Source: Ophiura sarsii (lineage: Eukaryota > Echinodermata > Ophiuroidea > Amphilepidida > Ophiuridae). From it: a stretch of 64,000 nucleotides of DNA. Location of the stretch: the NCBI GenBank assembly GCA_035610835.1, contig CM069447.1:55807048-55871047 (forward strand), read 5' to 3'. The translations under genes and the position numbers were made by a program. Positions 48,710 through 61,506 of this stretch are shown one piece after another. Below the pieces are notes generated by a model. It made no database searches, had not been told where the DNA came from, and saw nothing but the letters and a program-made list of their open reading frames with translations. Position 1 is the stretch's first letter; every line of letters begins with the position of its first letter.

Positions 48710-50139
48710 CGTGTAAGGGTAAAAAAATTCGCACGGTCACAACATTTCGCACGGTCACAAAATTATGCAAGGTCACAAATTTCGCACGGTCACAAAATTT
48801 CGCACGGTCACAAAATTTGTGGTGCTTTTTGTACTGCGAAATTATCTTTCTTTCCCTTTCGTCTTTTCTTTCGTTACCCTTTTTTTCCCCTTTTCATTTT
48901 TCTTTTTCCTTCCTTTTTCCTTTCTCTCTCTCTTTTCTTTCCCTTTCCCCCTTCTTTTCCTCTTTTCCCTTCCCCCCATTTTTCCTGGTGGGTAGGTTTG
49001 AATTTCCTGCTGAGCATCTTCAGGGGGGGGGGGGCACTGTGCCCCCCTGCCCCCCCCGGCTGTTACGCCACTGGCCGAAATACTAAATGATAGCATGACT
49101 TGGGAGGAACAGTGAGCAGGGGTAGCACTGGATCAAAAATGTGAGAGGTCCCATGAAATTTTTCGGGACCCCGTAGGACTTCAAAAAACAAATTTAAGGG
49201 GTCCCTCAAGAAAATGAGAGGTCCCGAAGTATGGGTATTTGAAAATGGACGAAACTGATTTAAGAAAATTAGAGGCCACACTATAAGTCGATGACTTTAT
49301 GGTTTGGTTAGTTAAGGGGTCGACGGGTATGATCGATGATGAGTGATGACTTAATACCATACTGTGCGGGGTTGTTGCAATAATAAATGCAATTGCAAGA
49401 CATTGCATTGCAGGAGTGCTGCAGGACAGGTAATTAAAACCAATTACATTGCATATATTCCGATATGCTGTTGTAACCACATCGTTCACGCTCCATCTTG
49501 TACACAGGCGCGTAGCTAGGATTTTTTTCAGGGGGTGGCAAGATCCCCATAGATCCCCATAACGGTCCCTATTTTAAAGAAACCAGGTCAAAAAACGGCT
49601 GATTTAACATGATTTTCCGCCTTTTTCGTCCCCATTTTGCAAAATTTTCCCCGTCCCCCCGCCCCCCACTCGCTACGCTGCTGCTTGTACCGAGATGGCG
49701 AAATTAAATTTGAGCTGTGACCCTAAGATGTTATACAGCCGCTACCACAGATGCGCACGGCCAAGTTAGCACGTGTAAATCATATACCTATGTCATGACC
49801 ATGTCATATTACTAAATCAGTAGAAGATACTGATAGAATGTCCATTTATATAGAAATCATTGAAACTTTCGCGGAAGCAATTTGCCAGCGATTTAGAAAT
49901 GTTTGATTTTTGATATTAATTCTACTTTTTTACAGACAGTTTTATTGAATTTATATTGTGAGCAAAGGATGGATATGTAATTTACAGAATTTCTTAAGGT
50001 TTCCATTTCCATACATCGTCAAATGTGAGGGGTCCCATCAATTTTGATCGGGACCCGCAAGGCTTTCCAATTTGAAATCTGACGCGTCACTATTCGAAAG
50101 TGAGAGGTCTAGGACGCGCAGACGCGTCATAATGAGACC
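48680..50139. other. Low-complexity stretch, no gene
   Basis: G30 (48680-48709), about five copies of a 17-18-base TTCGCACGGTCACAAAA repeat (48729-48822), a pyrimidine-rich tract (48841-48990), then a G-rich MITE end (CGGCTGTTACGCCACTGG near 49058-49075). The long open frames here are composition artefacts. Confidence 0.75.
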
Positions 50140-51400
50140 CTTGACAGTGAGATGTCCTCAACAGTGGACTACCATGGCCAAAAACACCATGCGAAGCATA
50201 TAAAATATACAGTTATAGCAGAAGATGGAAGAAACAGAGAGACGACTTTAACATGTGGAATACCACGACAAACACAATGTGGAGCACATATTATACAGTG
50301 ATAACAGAAATTGGGAGCAACAGATAAACGTCATCAACAGTGGATACCACATGTAAACACAATGTGGAGCTCATAAAATACACAGCGATAGCACAAGATG
50401 GGAGCACCGAGAGAAGTTTTCAACAGTAAAGTACCACACGCAAACACCATACCTCAGGCAAACACATTGTGGAGCACTTACGATAGCAGAAGATGAGACC
50501 AACAAAGAGACGTCGCCGACAGAGAACTACCGTGAGCAAACACCATGTGGAGCACATACAATATACAGTGATAGCAGACTATGGGAGCATCAGAGAGCAT
50601 ATTTGAAAGAACTACTTTGGGCGATAACCATGAAGAGCACATACAATATAAAGTGATACCAGAAGATGGGAGCAACAGAGAGACGTCATCAACAGAGAAC
50701 TACCGTGGGCAAACACAATTTGGAGCATATAAACTATACGGTGATAACAAAAGATGGGAGCAACAGAGAGACGTCATCAACAGAGGACTACCATGGGAAA
50801 ACACCATGTGAAGCACATACAACATACATGTACAGTGATAGCAGAAGATGGCAGCAACAGAGAGACGTCTTCAACAGTGGACTAACGTAGACAAACACCA
50901 CGTGGAGCACATACAATATACAGTGATAGCAGAAGATGACAACAACAGAGAGACGTCGTCAACAGAGAACTACCGCGGGCAAACACCATGTGGAGCGCAT
51001 ACAGTATAGTATACAGTGATAGCAGAAGATGTCAGCAACAGGACTACCGTGGGCAAACACCATGTGGAGCACATATATTATACAGTGATAGCAGAAGATG
51101 GGAGCAACAGAGAGATGTCCTCAACAGTGGACCACCGTCGGCAAACACCATGCGAAACATATAAAATATACAGTGATAGCAGATGAAAGGAGCAACAGAG
51201 AGACGCTTTCAACTTAGGTTTGCCATGAGCAAACACCATGTGAAGCACATACAATATACAGTGATAGCAGAAGATGGCAACACAAGACCATGAAGCTTCA
51301 TGAACAGAGAAACGGGTTATATAGTGGACTACCATGGGCAAACACCATGTGGAACATATAAAATATACAGTGATAGCAGAAGATGCAGCAACCCAAATAA
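50140..51400. repeat. 86-96-bp satellite array, about 14 copies
   Basis: Diverged tandem copies of a unit containing GATAGCAGAAGATGGGAGCA, AACAGAGAGACGTC and CAAACACCATGTGGAGCACA. Spacing between successive AGCAGAAGATG motifs is about 68-108 bases, most often 86-96. It creates several open frames on both strands, none supported as genes. Confidence 0.93.
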
Positions 51401-53564
51401 CAGGTGAAGCCATGAACAGGCATAATCACATAAACAATGAAGGGTGATTACAAACATAGTGTGACGATGAACTGCTATCAACATACCGCATAGGACATGA
51501 GGGAATGGACCACAAAATAGGAGATACAAAGTGAACCTCCTAACAGATGAATGAAGCTGTAATCAGTAAATACAACATGAGGGGTGGGCTACATAACAGA
51601 ATGATGAAGCCATGACCTGTCAGTAGTGATGTCAGATGATCAAGTGGTCTACTTGACGGATGAAACCAAGAATAGTTATCAGTAGATGAAGGGGTGACCT
51701 GAAAAACAAATGAAGCCATCAACTATCATCAGTAGATAGGAGTAGAAGAGTGGACTATATACCAATAATGGTCCACTGGAGTACCACTTCGTCCGTGGTG
51801 TTTAATCAGGCTTCACCACAGTCGTAGTGTTATTCCAATGCCCATCATCAATACCAGCACACAATTTTGTAAGCCACCAGCTTAGGAGATGAAGGAATCG
51901 TCTACATAAAAGTACTTCCATTCTCCAAATACAAATGCTTTAAAAAGACATTAATCCTATATATTTAAATCTGTTTCATTCACATTTGTGAAGCCTAATT
52001 GTATTGCCGAATATAATCGTATATATACGTTCCAACAAAATATGTCAACATTCAGAAACAAATAAGTTGACTTCAACATAAGCAACCATTACAATAAACC
52101 AACCAACAAGACCCAGTTAGGTTTTGTCCAAAATCAATTGAACATTCAAATCCACACCAACCGCCAAACCCTAGAACCGCGAATGCAGAGAACCGCTCTA
52201 GTTTATACATGCAAATACTATAACAATAAAGCAATCCAAAATCATCAGTCTTTATTCGAAATATAGATATGTTCATCAAGATCGATGAAAAACATTGCTT
52301 ATAATAAAAACAAATTATCGGCTCATTTTAAGTGGGATAACTTTTCTGTAATTTCTATTTTGTTTACATTGAGACCATCCCTGATTTGACTTCAAACCTA
52401 TTTTAACACTGCATACCTTTTATGGATGCATTGTATTGTAATATAATTGATTGATGCTTCCACATGTGCATTATGTTCCCACTCCCTTGATTTTGACATA
52501 TCGCCGGTAATAAATCATCTAAGATTGTGTCAACCGCTGACTATGTTTGTCCACTTTCAGGGTTATGAAGGTTAGTTTATACCCTTGGGGCATAATTATG
52601 TCCTTTACAGTCGTTTAATTGGACCACATAGTTGGATATAGACACATCCTTAAATGGTGATCGATTCTAGTCTAACAGAGGATTCGAACAAGTCCATTAA
52701 ACTAATGTATGATGGATCACGCGGTAACTAAACTTGTATTGGGCGATTAATATTTTCTAATAGCGTAGGTCAGGCTTGGCTGGTCTCAAAAATCTCTAAA
52801 CTGACTTGACAAGCAACTAAGAGCGTGTTTCTACTGGGAAAGAAACCGCTAAATATCGGTAAGTTTTCCCGGTAGAAACAGGCAGAACCCTCTAAGAATC
52901 AGTATTTTTGGTAATCCCAAAAACCTTCACAAACCAGGTTTGGAACCGGTAAGAAACGGCAAGAAACCCAATAGAAACAGAAAGGCGGTTAATCTTAGCA
53001 GTTTGTGAGGTGAACCGTGTCACGCTGGGTTATACACATTGTGAAGCAATCTTTTTCAGGTGCGGTGGCATTGTTTGGTATTACAAAAGGTCAAATGTCG
53101 TGGCCCATCGACTAGGATCGATACACTTAGCTTTAACTTTTCGCGAGTAGAAACAGGGGGATTAAAAACGCCCCAGTAGAAGATTGGAACTAAGGTAATC
53201 TAACCCAGATACTAGTTTTTAATTTAGAAGTTAGAACACAGATTTTCGAACAATTATAAATATTTTCAAGCATCGCCCGCCCTCGTTTAGCTTATTTAAG
53301 TCAGGTTAGAAGTTAAAAGCTAGTACTCGCTTTTTCTAACCGTGATTTTATTATCTTCAAAAAGTGACATTATCGCACATCTCAATTGTTTAAAGGGTCT
53401 TTTCTTTTGTTGGCCCGAAATCGTGCAGTATCTTAGGAGATTTATCTACAGTAGCGTACAAATGTAAAGCATTGTTCCAATGGAAGATATTCCGTGTTTT
53501 GGATTAACAGCCAATATTTAAAGGGAACGCTCAAATGCATGTAATCTTTTCAAGTAATCTAGAC
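51401..53564. other. No gene recognised
   Basis: Between 52821 and 53190 there are inverted TTTCTACTGGG / CCAGTAGAA motifs and repeated GTAGAAACAG, which may be the ends of a small element. Otherwise nothing that I can name. Confidence 0.5.
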
Positions 53565-55009
53565 CAGTGGTTCCCAACCTTTTTCTGGTGGTGACCCCAT
53601 TCCAGAAACCAGCATCAGAGCGCGACCCCAGGGATTCTATTAATTTCGGGATAGGAAAGTCCTATACTGACGTACGTAGCGAAAACGGTCCCTTTTGCAT
53701 ATTTACATAAATTATGGTAATCGTCCGGAATGCGTCCGTGACGCGTTTGACGTCATTATTTGGTCAGCATAGAATTAGTGGCGCTGTTCACGCGGAAGAT
53801 TTACACACAGCCTGCTGTCAAAAATGACACTGACACTGGAGTTGGTTATCCAACTCCAGCGGTTTTTGGATGAAATAATTTAGTTCCAACGTGTGAGGAA
53901 TTTTATGGGGTCATATAATCAAAATCTATTGTTACATTGAAAGCAACGGAAATTCAAAATTAACGGCCGTTCGTGTCCACCATCGTCTGCTACAATCACG
54001 CCTTATCGGTATAGCGCCACCAAGGCTATGCTGACCAAATTTTAATTTAAAAGTGGCTTCCGACCGGCAAGCTGAGTAGTCCACTTTATATACCTTTTTC
54101 CTATTCTTTGTCTCTCTATATGAACATGTACCGATAGAGAGATCACTCCCCATGGACCGCTCCCATCCTCTGATCTCACCCCGGGAAAAACAGTATTTGG
54201 TCGGTTCTCGGATGGGAAGTATCAGAGGGTGTTGTTCGATTGTGTGACAGTGAAATTATACAAGGTATACACAGTCGACAACAAGCCAGGGGTGTGCCAC
54301 TCAGCTTGCCGATCGGAAGCCACTTTTAAATTAAAATTTGGTCAGCATAGAACTGGTGGCGCTATACCGATCAGGCCTGATTGTAGCAGACGGCGCGACG
54401 CTGGCCACGCGTCTCTCGGACGACCCAATAATATGGCAACGGAAGTGCACCATTTTGAAATATTTGTAACAGTCATCGCCAGGTTAACTATGAAAATATT
54501 TTAAAATATAGCATTTTCAATGGAGTTGGTTAGCCAACTCCAACGGTTTTGGATTGGATACAAATTCTTCTAATTATGACGAATTTTTCAAAATGATAAG
54601 ATGAACATTCGCGATTACGTGTTATTCCAATACGAATTCATAAGTTAGGCCTTCGTCGTCTGTGTAAATCTACCGCGAAAACAGCGCCACCAAACCTATG
54701 CTGACCAAAAATGACGTTAAACCTGGTTAAACGCGTTAAACGCCGGTCACGGACGCATTCCGGACGATTACCCTGATTTATGTAAAAATATGCAAAAGGG
54801 ACCGTTTTCGCTACGTACATCAGTATAGCACTTATCTATCCCAAAATTAATAGAATCCCTGTACAAGCTGAGTGGCACACCACTGGCGACCCCTCACAGA
54901 ACAAAGTCACATGTGTTTACAATGATACAACATAGAATTTTATTATTTTTTAAGGCTAGTCCGCGACCCCACAAAAAGTGCGTCGCGACCCAGAGGTTGG
55001 GAACCACTG
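53565..55009. mobile_element. hAT element, non-autonomous, with nested palindromes
   Basis: The ends are CAGTGGTTCCCAACCT and its complement, the classical hAT terminus, flanked on both sides by the perfect 8-base duplication ATCTAGAC (53557-53564 and 55010-55017). Inside are further inverted pairs: about 53665-53800 with 54690-54845, and 53990-54080 with 54290-54365, sharing GGTCAGCATAG, GCCACTTTTAAATTAAAATT and GTCCGGAATGCGTCCGTG. No transposase. Confidence 0.93.
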
Positions 55010-55489
55010 ATCTAGACACTCCAAGTGAGGTTATACTAAATTTGGAGTCATCCACCAGGTTGTATTAAAAGAGGAGGGTCGTGTGTCCGAACCGTGTTAC
55101 AAACGCTTTTGTGTACCCTAAAAACTGACAGGTATCCAAAACACGGAATATCTCTAGTCTTAACGTGTTTGTACCCTCGCCTAATAAAAGTCTGTATTTT
55201 GCATGCAGCGCAGATCATCTTTGTTATAGTTATAAAATAGTGTTCTGTAACACTGATTTTAAAAGCTATTTCCAAGAGTTTCTGCTACAAAAGGAGTAGA
55301 GAGAGTACTACATAGTAGCTGAGTATAAGGCAAAAGAGGGCGCACTTCAAGATGGTTAAACGGGAAGAACAATACTAAAATGTGTGGTCGTTTGTACAGA
55401 GTTCGTCACACCATTGATTGGATATGAAATGAAGTATACCATAAACAGGTAGTTTAATATTAGCTCATTTACAATCAATATTGTTAATA

Positions 55490-56400
55490 TATACACATTA
55501 TCAGTTGTATGACCACTATACGATCCCCGGGAGAGGTGCGTCATGGGAACATCGTTTACCACCACATTCTTGACGCAGAGTACGTCATGGGCAGCCTTTG
55601 GTCCGTCGCAATAATGACGATAGGTGCGTCAATGTCAGTCACTCTACCTGGGTGCGTCACAGGGTATACGTCATAATGCGTACAACGAAATACGAACATT
55701 ATTTTTTACATGTAGGCCCTACTCATAACCAACCTGGCTTAATTTTTTAGATATGCAACTCCTACGACCTTTTAAATATCCATACCGGAAATACCTCGGG
55801 CATGGCACTCACATATAATATAGGACTGGTATGTGCCGCTCTTGAAGAAGAAAAAATCATGGGTCCCAATTCCCGAATCGTGAAAATCGTAAAATCAACA
55901 ATTTTTTAGGTAAAAACACTAACATTAGTTGGAACTTCAAACCGCCAGCGATACACTCCGTCAAAAAAAAATTGAGTACCCCATCCCCTGAGGGCTGGGG
56001 CGGGGTAGAGAAGAACGGCGAGGCCTAGGTCAAAGAAATATGGCACTTCGGCGTACGGTTTGAACAAGAATGTTTCATGAAGGTTTGTATTGACTTTGGG
56101 AGGAGCGGTATGAGTCGAGCTTTAAGATCGGCAGGGGCGTAACTACACTTTTTAAAAAGTGTTTTCATATATATTGCAATCGACTTCAGTCAACAATGAC
56201 GGTAGGGGTGCATCATTTGAGAAAGTCGTGGTCCGTCAGAATCAATCAATGTTGCGTCACAAAATTGACTAAGGGTACCGTAATTGTATGGCAAAGGTCC
56301 GTCACATTTGTGAGACAGAGGTGCGTCATGGTACATGAGAAAGTGACGCACCTCGTTAAAGTGATGCACCATAGTGCATCATACATCTGTCATGTGCATA
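55490..56400. mobile_element. Degenerate relative of the 25656-28336 element
   Basis: The left edge (CACATTATCAGTTGTATGAC, then CCCCGGGAGAGGTGCGTCA) and the complement of the right edge (GCACATGACAGATGTATGAT) resemble the 25656-28336 termini. GGTGCGTCA-type motifs repeat near both ends. No coding sequence. Confidence 0.68.
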
Positions 56401-56425
56401 GTCGGTATTAACAATCTTAGATATA

Positions 56426-57059
56426 CAGAGTGAGTAAAAAAACCCTTGCAATAGTGGAAAGAGGCCATCTTGTTTTCAAAACCAGGATGAAGTTTGAACA
56501 TTTTTAAACGTGGCAAGAGTGATATATTTTTTTCTATTTTTATGTGAAAAAATTAAGTCAATCGAATTTTTGTTTGTCTTTAGTGAACCTTTTTGCTGCA
56601 CAACCCAATTTACTTGTTTGTTCACGAGCATAGTGATTTTCAATTGAAATTGCACACATTTTATGTTCACATTTGAATATCCCGCCAATTTGTTTTTGGA
56701 ATAATTTAATATGTATTCAAATATAGAGCAATATAAGCATTTCATAGCATAGGTTATGTAAATTGAATATTCTATCTCCGATGTAAACAAGAAAGGACGC
56801 ATTAAATTTCAATAACGTCACGAATTTACTCGAATTTTCACATTTTAATGAGAGACGCATTTTGCAATCTGTTTTGGGTGTTTCGTGGACAAGCGTGTGA
56901 AATGGGTGCATGGGTAAAAAGGCGATTGACTTCATTTGTTCACATGAAATTAGCAACAAATATGTTATTCGTATAACGTTTAAAAAATGTCCAACATCAA
57001 CTTGGTTTTGAAAACATGATGGCTTCTTACCACTATTGCAGTTAGTTTGACTCACCCTG
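56426..57059. mobile_element. 634-bp mariner-type MITE
   Basis: Inverted arms of about 80 bases (56426-56512 and 56990-57059) share TGCAATAGTGG, GCCATC-TGTTTTCAAAACCA and ACATTTTT. The ends read CAG(A/G)GTGAGT and are flanked by TA on both sides. No transposase ORF. Confidence 0.87.
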
Positions 57060-57061
57060 TA

Positions 57062-58267
57062 CATAAAACACAAAACTGTCCTCCTCGTAATACACAAAAA
57101 TTTCCTCCTCGTAATTCGAGACCTCAAAAAATAAAAATCGCGTGGACACTTGGATAACGTTATGATCACCTAAGTAACGAATATAACTTTAAACATATCC
57201 ACTCAATATTTATAAAATAAAAGGTGTCATATTGTGGAGAGGAGTTTGCTCGTTAGTCAGTTTATCTTAGATTTATCTTATCTTCGATTTGTGTTAGGTT
57301 TACTTAAAATTATTAAATAATGAAATATCCACGACAGATTACAAATTATCAACGTCAACATTTGTCTCCAAAGTGCCATTCCATTGTTTTAGACACGCTA
57401 TGCCGAAAGCTACATATATAATAATATCCATTCTAAATCAACGTTACATTTGCATGTAAGTTTTCTCTAACAAATTACCATGCGATAGAATTATGATTAA
57501 CAAATGATGTAAATATGAGTATCAATATATATATAATTGCTGATTATATTAAATTACAGTATTGATAATGATCCATGATTATAACGCTGAAATAACAATA
57601 CAATCGCTGTGTATTAACATGTTTCTCTATTTACAAGTTGTCATAAGTAGCTTCAGAATTAAGATATGCCATAATGGCCTTTTTTTAAATATGCCTTTCT
57701 AATTATTCATGAACAACCATTAGACACGAAGATGTAATTAGCAAGCAATAAATGTTTTCATTCAATTGGCAAATAATACACTTAAGTTAAATCTTTGTGT
57801 ACAATGGTGCAAAGCTCAACTCACTTTAAAATTGATCAAAATATGTTTAATGTTGCTTTAGTATGATACAATTTCCGCTTTTAAATTACTTATCATGCTT
57901 ATTATGATCCTATGATCTAACTTTTATCATCTCTCTTTTTTTTTACAAAAATGTGTTTTTTCGCTTTCCCCCCAAAGTGGCACCATGTGCTGCAGTTATT
58001 TTAACATCAAAATTCATGTCAAACATATGATGAGTTCTGCTAAAAATTTGGAATTCACTCACTCTTGAGATCCGTTTCTATTATTTACGAAAGTCGGTAA
58101 CGCACATACCTGTTAGAAAGTAGCCCATCTGAACCACACCATACATGGAGGCAGTTTGCGGAAGATTCGATTATTTCCCCATAGTTTGTTTCCTCCATTT
58201 TGAACCTCCTTGCACATGGCATTTTACTTGAATCTGGGTTTTCCATTTTAAAGGGAATTATTATTAC
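57062..58267. other. No gene recognised
   Basis: AT-rich. The missing last D2 exon of the RPTP (expected to carry a Q-Y-x-F-x-Y motif) was looked for here on the minus strand and not found. Confidence 0.5.
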
Positions 58268-58640
58268 AAGTTTGCCTAGATCGCATCAGAGATGGGAATT
58301 GCTCCAATAAGCCTTGTAACAAAATAGACAAAACTGCAAGTGACTTTCCTGTGTTTTAACCTATATGTCTATTTACAAGTTGGCATAGATCGAATCAGAG
58401 ATGAGATTTGCTCTAATAGCCTTATAACAAAATATACATAACTTCAAGTGACTTTCCTGTTTTTTTGTATAAAAAAGATGGCATATTTACAAGTTGGCAT
58501 AGATCGCATCAGAGATGAGATTTACTCCAATAGCTTTGTAGCAAAATAGACATAACTGCGAGTGACTTTCCTCTGTTTTAACCTATGTCTATTTACAAAT
58601 TGGCATAGATCGCATTAGAACTGAGATGGGCTGCAATAGC
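58268..58640. repeat. About 110-bp tandem repeat, 4 copies
   Basis: Copies share AGATCGCATCAGAGATG, AGCCTTGTAACAAAATA and CAAGTGACTTTCCTGT, with point changes and small indels. Confidence 0.92.
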
Positions 58641-59561
58641 CTTGTAGCAGAATGTATACTGCGCCTGGAAATGAGAGAAAGAAATATATTATATTTTCAT
58701 TGGCATATCTCTGGCTTCATACTGTATGTACCAACAAAAATAGTAAAAGTATACGCATGGTGCACGCTAGACTTGATCCTTCATGTAATGCCTATTTTAC
58801 ATACGAGGATGCTTAAATTAATGTTAAGACTGGAAAAAAATACAGTTCCAAAGTATGTGCTAATAAACTGATGAATATGCATCAGCTTATTCATGTACCA
58901 TCATGCCACATTTCACCGGTACTTTCACGCGGCGTTGTATATCGTTTGACGCAATAGGGCGCGGTAGTACCTCTCACTGCGTGGCGTGACGATCGTTCGA
59001 CGCACTGCAATTTAAATTATACCAGGTGGTTTATGGTGTTGTTGGGCACAAATGCGTATGCTAATTATTCGTGGAATTCCACGAGTAACCGCACACCTTT
59101 TGGACGTATTAATTTCCAAGTCCCTCTATTATGCATCCTGGATCCCCGCGCCAAATCATCCATAGGTGCAGGTATAGGGTTCTCCATTACTTGCGAGAAT
59201 CGACTCTACACCACATTACGTTGTCGCTCTGTTATCACTTACGGGAAATGACGACCAACACAAGTTGTATTTGAGGTGACGACTCGAATACCGAATGCAT
59301 TGTCGCGTTGTCATGGCTACGGCGCAATGGGGAACGCACTACACCATGCGTGTGAAGTCCGACGCTGTAGTGAGCGCAGACACAGTGTATGTGGTGCCAA
59401 TCAGCGAATCTGTTACCGTTCGAAGCGTGACGCTGGCATTGACCGAATATATTCAAAACACATACATGCAAAGTTATAATGGGTTTTTTCGTTATCCTCT
59501 CAAACAAAACACAAATAAACAATGATTAGTAATAATGTTTATTCATATTCATTTGACTTAC
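58641..59561 (-). other. Sequence downstream of the last seen RPTP exon
   Basis: By exon order this should be the intron before the final D2 exon, or the final exon itself. None of the minus-strand open frames (for example 59235-59522) looks like PTP sequence. Confidence 0.5.
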
Positions 59562-59697
59562 CAAATTACGTACGGCTTGAGATCTGCTCAGGCGAAGTCT
59601 TCTTACGGTTTGCAAAACGTCAATCTGTGGCTCATACTCTAGCTTTTCAAGAACGATCATGATTGCACAAAACGCACAAGAAGCTCCAACGCCATCT
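59562..59697 (-). CDS. RPTP D2 exon with P-loop and following helix
   Basis: The exon begins after a ctacag acceptor. With the two bases left from 60746 it reads C-I-D-G-V-G-A-S-C-A-F-C-A at the PTP signature loop, then IMIVLEKLEYEPQIDVL and QTVRRLRLSRSQAVRN, the alpha-helix pair that follows the P-loop in every PTP. The signature HC-x5-R-(S/T) is thus QC-x5-A-S: the invariant Arg that binds phosphate is Ala (codon 59684-59682). The donor is G|GTAAGT, phase 0. The usual closing segment (Q-Y-x-F-x-Y) belongs to a later exon that was not found. Confidence 0.92.
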
Positions 59698-60453
59698 CTG
59701 TAGGGTATAGTACCATATGTATGTTAATAACTTCATTACACAAGAGTAAGAAGAAATGGACATTATTTTGATTGAAAATAATGTGAGAAAAATAAATTCT
59801 TATTTTCAGGTGTCATTCAGTCACTGCAGTCCATCATTTATGTCGTGCACAAAGATTGTAAGCTACCTTATATTTACGTGGTTTTTTCTTCTTCTTTTTT
59901 GTTATAATTGCATTCTTGGAATATATTTGCTTTATTTGTTAAGCCTAGGATTACTTGTCTGGCCGATAATATTCCGATCAAGAGTCGATCTTCCGACCAG
60001 AAAGTAAGGCTCATTTACATTCTGGAAGACAACATGTTGCGCGCAGTGAAATAACAATAATTGCCATACACAACAAGAGTTATGATCTCACAACCGTTTA
60101 CAGAGGCCTTTTAAAGACAGAAAATAATCAATATGCTGGTTTTATTGTACTGATTGATAAATCTTTCGTTTTTTAATCATAAAAGCCGCTAGGGCGAGTC
60201 TAACCTTTGCCACACTCAAGGGGTATGTCATTGCCATCGTCGGCTATCAATTAAACCAGTTGGTATAATCTATTTCACTTTCAATAGACGTCAGTGACGT
60301 CACTGCGTTATTCATTGATCGCCTTATATTAAACGCTTGCTCGTATGGGTATACACACGCGCGTTGAAAGACGGAAGATACATACGTGTGCGTAACTGTT
60401 GCGCCAGTATATTTACGTCACTGCCCTAATGTATAATTTGTTTTGACTTTAGC

Positions 60454-60558
60454 GGGAAAAGTGTACTTTTGGTCCCAGATACTGGTATACTGAATTTGTA
60501 CCAGTATCACACGATACTAGTAAAGTCCAGAATCTGGGACCTAAAGTATACTTTTCCC
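60454..60558. mobile_element. 105-bp palindromic MITE
   Basis: The ends are GGGAAAAGTGTACTTTTGG and the complement of GGGAAAAGTATACTTTAGG, with inner CCAGATACTGG / CCAGTATC motifs. It is the short sibling of 11832-12225 and lies in an RPTP intron. Confidence 0.83.
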
Positions 60559-60745
60559 CACTTTAACTTTAGCATGTGGTAAATAAAGCTGATACTAATT
60601 ATACTACTGATCCATTGCGGAATAAGGCTGCCTAATCCCGAAATAACATACTTTGTTGTAGTCTTACATCATTGACATAGTATATTCTTCGAAGTCCTTA
60701 CGTGTTACTTATGGTATAAACACTAGCTATCATGATATATCTTAC

Positions 60746-60900
60746 ATGCATTGTACAACGACCCGATCATTCCCACATTGTTCCTTCCACGTCGTGAGAT
60801 GGTTCATCAAAGCAATGACGGAATCTACCGATCTGGGTTCGTCATTTTCTGCCGGCCAGTTACGTAATAAGAAATGACAGATAGTACGCTTTCCACCACT
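60746..60900 (-). CDS. RPTP D2 exon with WPD-loop position and catalytic Cys
   Basis: The exon reads SGGKRTICHFLLRNWPAEN, DEPRSVDSVIALMNHLTTW and KEQCGNDRVVVQC, the beta-strand leading to the P-loop. The WPD loop, whose Asp is the general acid, is WPA here. The His before the catalytic Cys is Gln, while Cys itself (codon 60750-60748) is kept. Both changes are typical of inactive D2 domains. The acceptor cacag (phase 0) and donor GTAAGA (phase 2) fit the neighbours. Confidence 0.93.
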
Positions 60901-61506
60901 CTGTGACAAAATCATGAAGATGTGGAGATATATCATTGCCAATAGACAGTGATAATAATCGCTGTCAGGATATACCATATTGCAATATCGCGTCTGGCCA
61001 TGGTGAGCGGTATCGCAACTACGATGTAAGTAGCAATGTACAACTCATTGTAATAGTGCCAATTCTATAATCCATAAATGCGTACGTGTTGTTTCGGGTG
61101 AAATTAGAAATATCAATGCTGATATCGATGTGTGAATAATGACACGATCCGGTAAGGGGGTGAGCATATCAATAATTGCGCAAGTGCATTGAATTTTCAA
61201 ATGTTCGAGAAACCTAATAGTATTAAGCAAACATTGCGATTCGGTGCCTTACTTTTGCGCTTCTCATATTACCTCAAACGAATATACATGGTAACATGTT
61301 TGATAATCGGCTTGCCCTTGCTGCGTGAGCAACGAATTAAAACATAGCGTGCAGTGTGTTTACACACGACGCGTACGAGTACTGTAAATATCACATTTTC
61401 AATGCAATCCGCGTATTTTTAGTTTCCAACTTCATCATTGGTTCGTAATGACAGTGTATTGATCGCATTTGTTACATGATATTATATTAAAGATTACATA
61501 TCGTAC

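Noticed and set aside
48620..49096. Overlapping ORFs of up to 156 codons on both strands
   Set aside because: They run through G30, pyrimidine tracts and short repeats; composition artefacts.
50478..51529. Several ORFs on both strands
   Set aside because: They follow the 86-96-bp satellite period.
56717..57169. Minus-strand 150-codon ORF
   Set aside because: It overlaps the right arm of a MITE and has no recognisable domain or PTP similarity.
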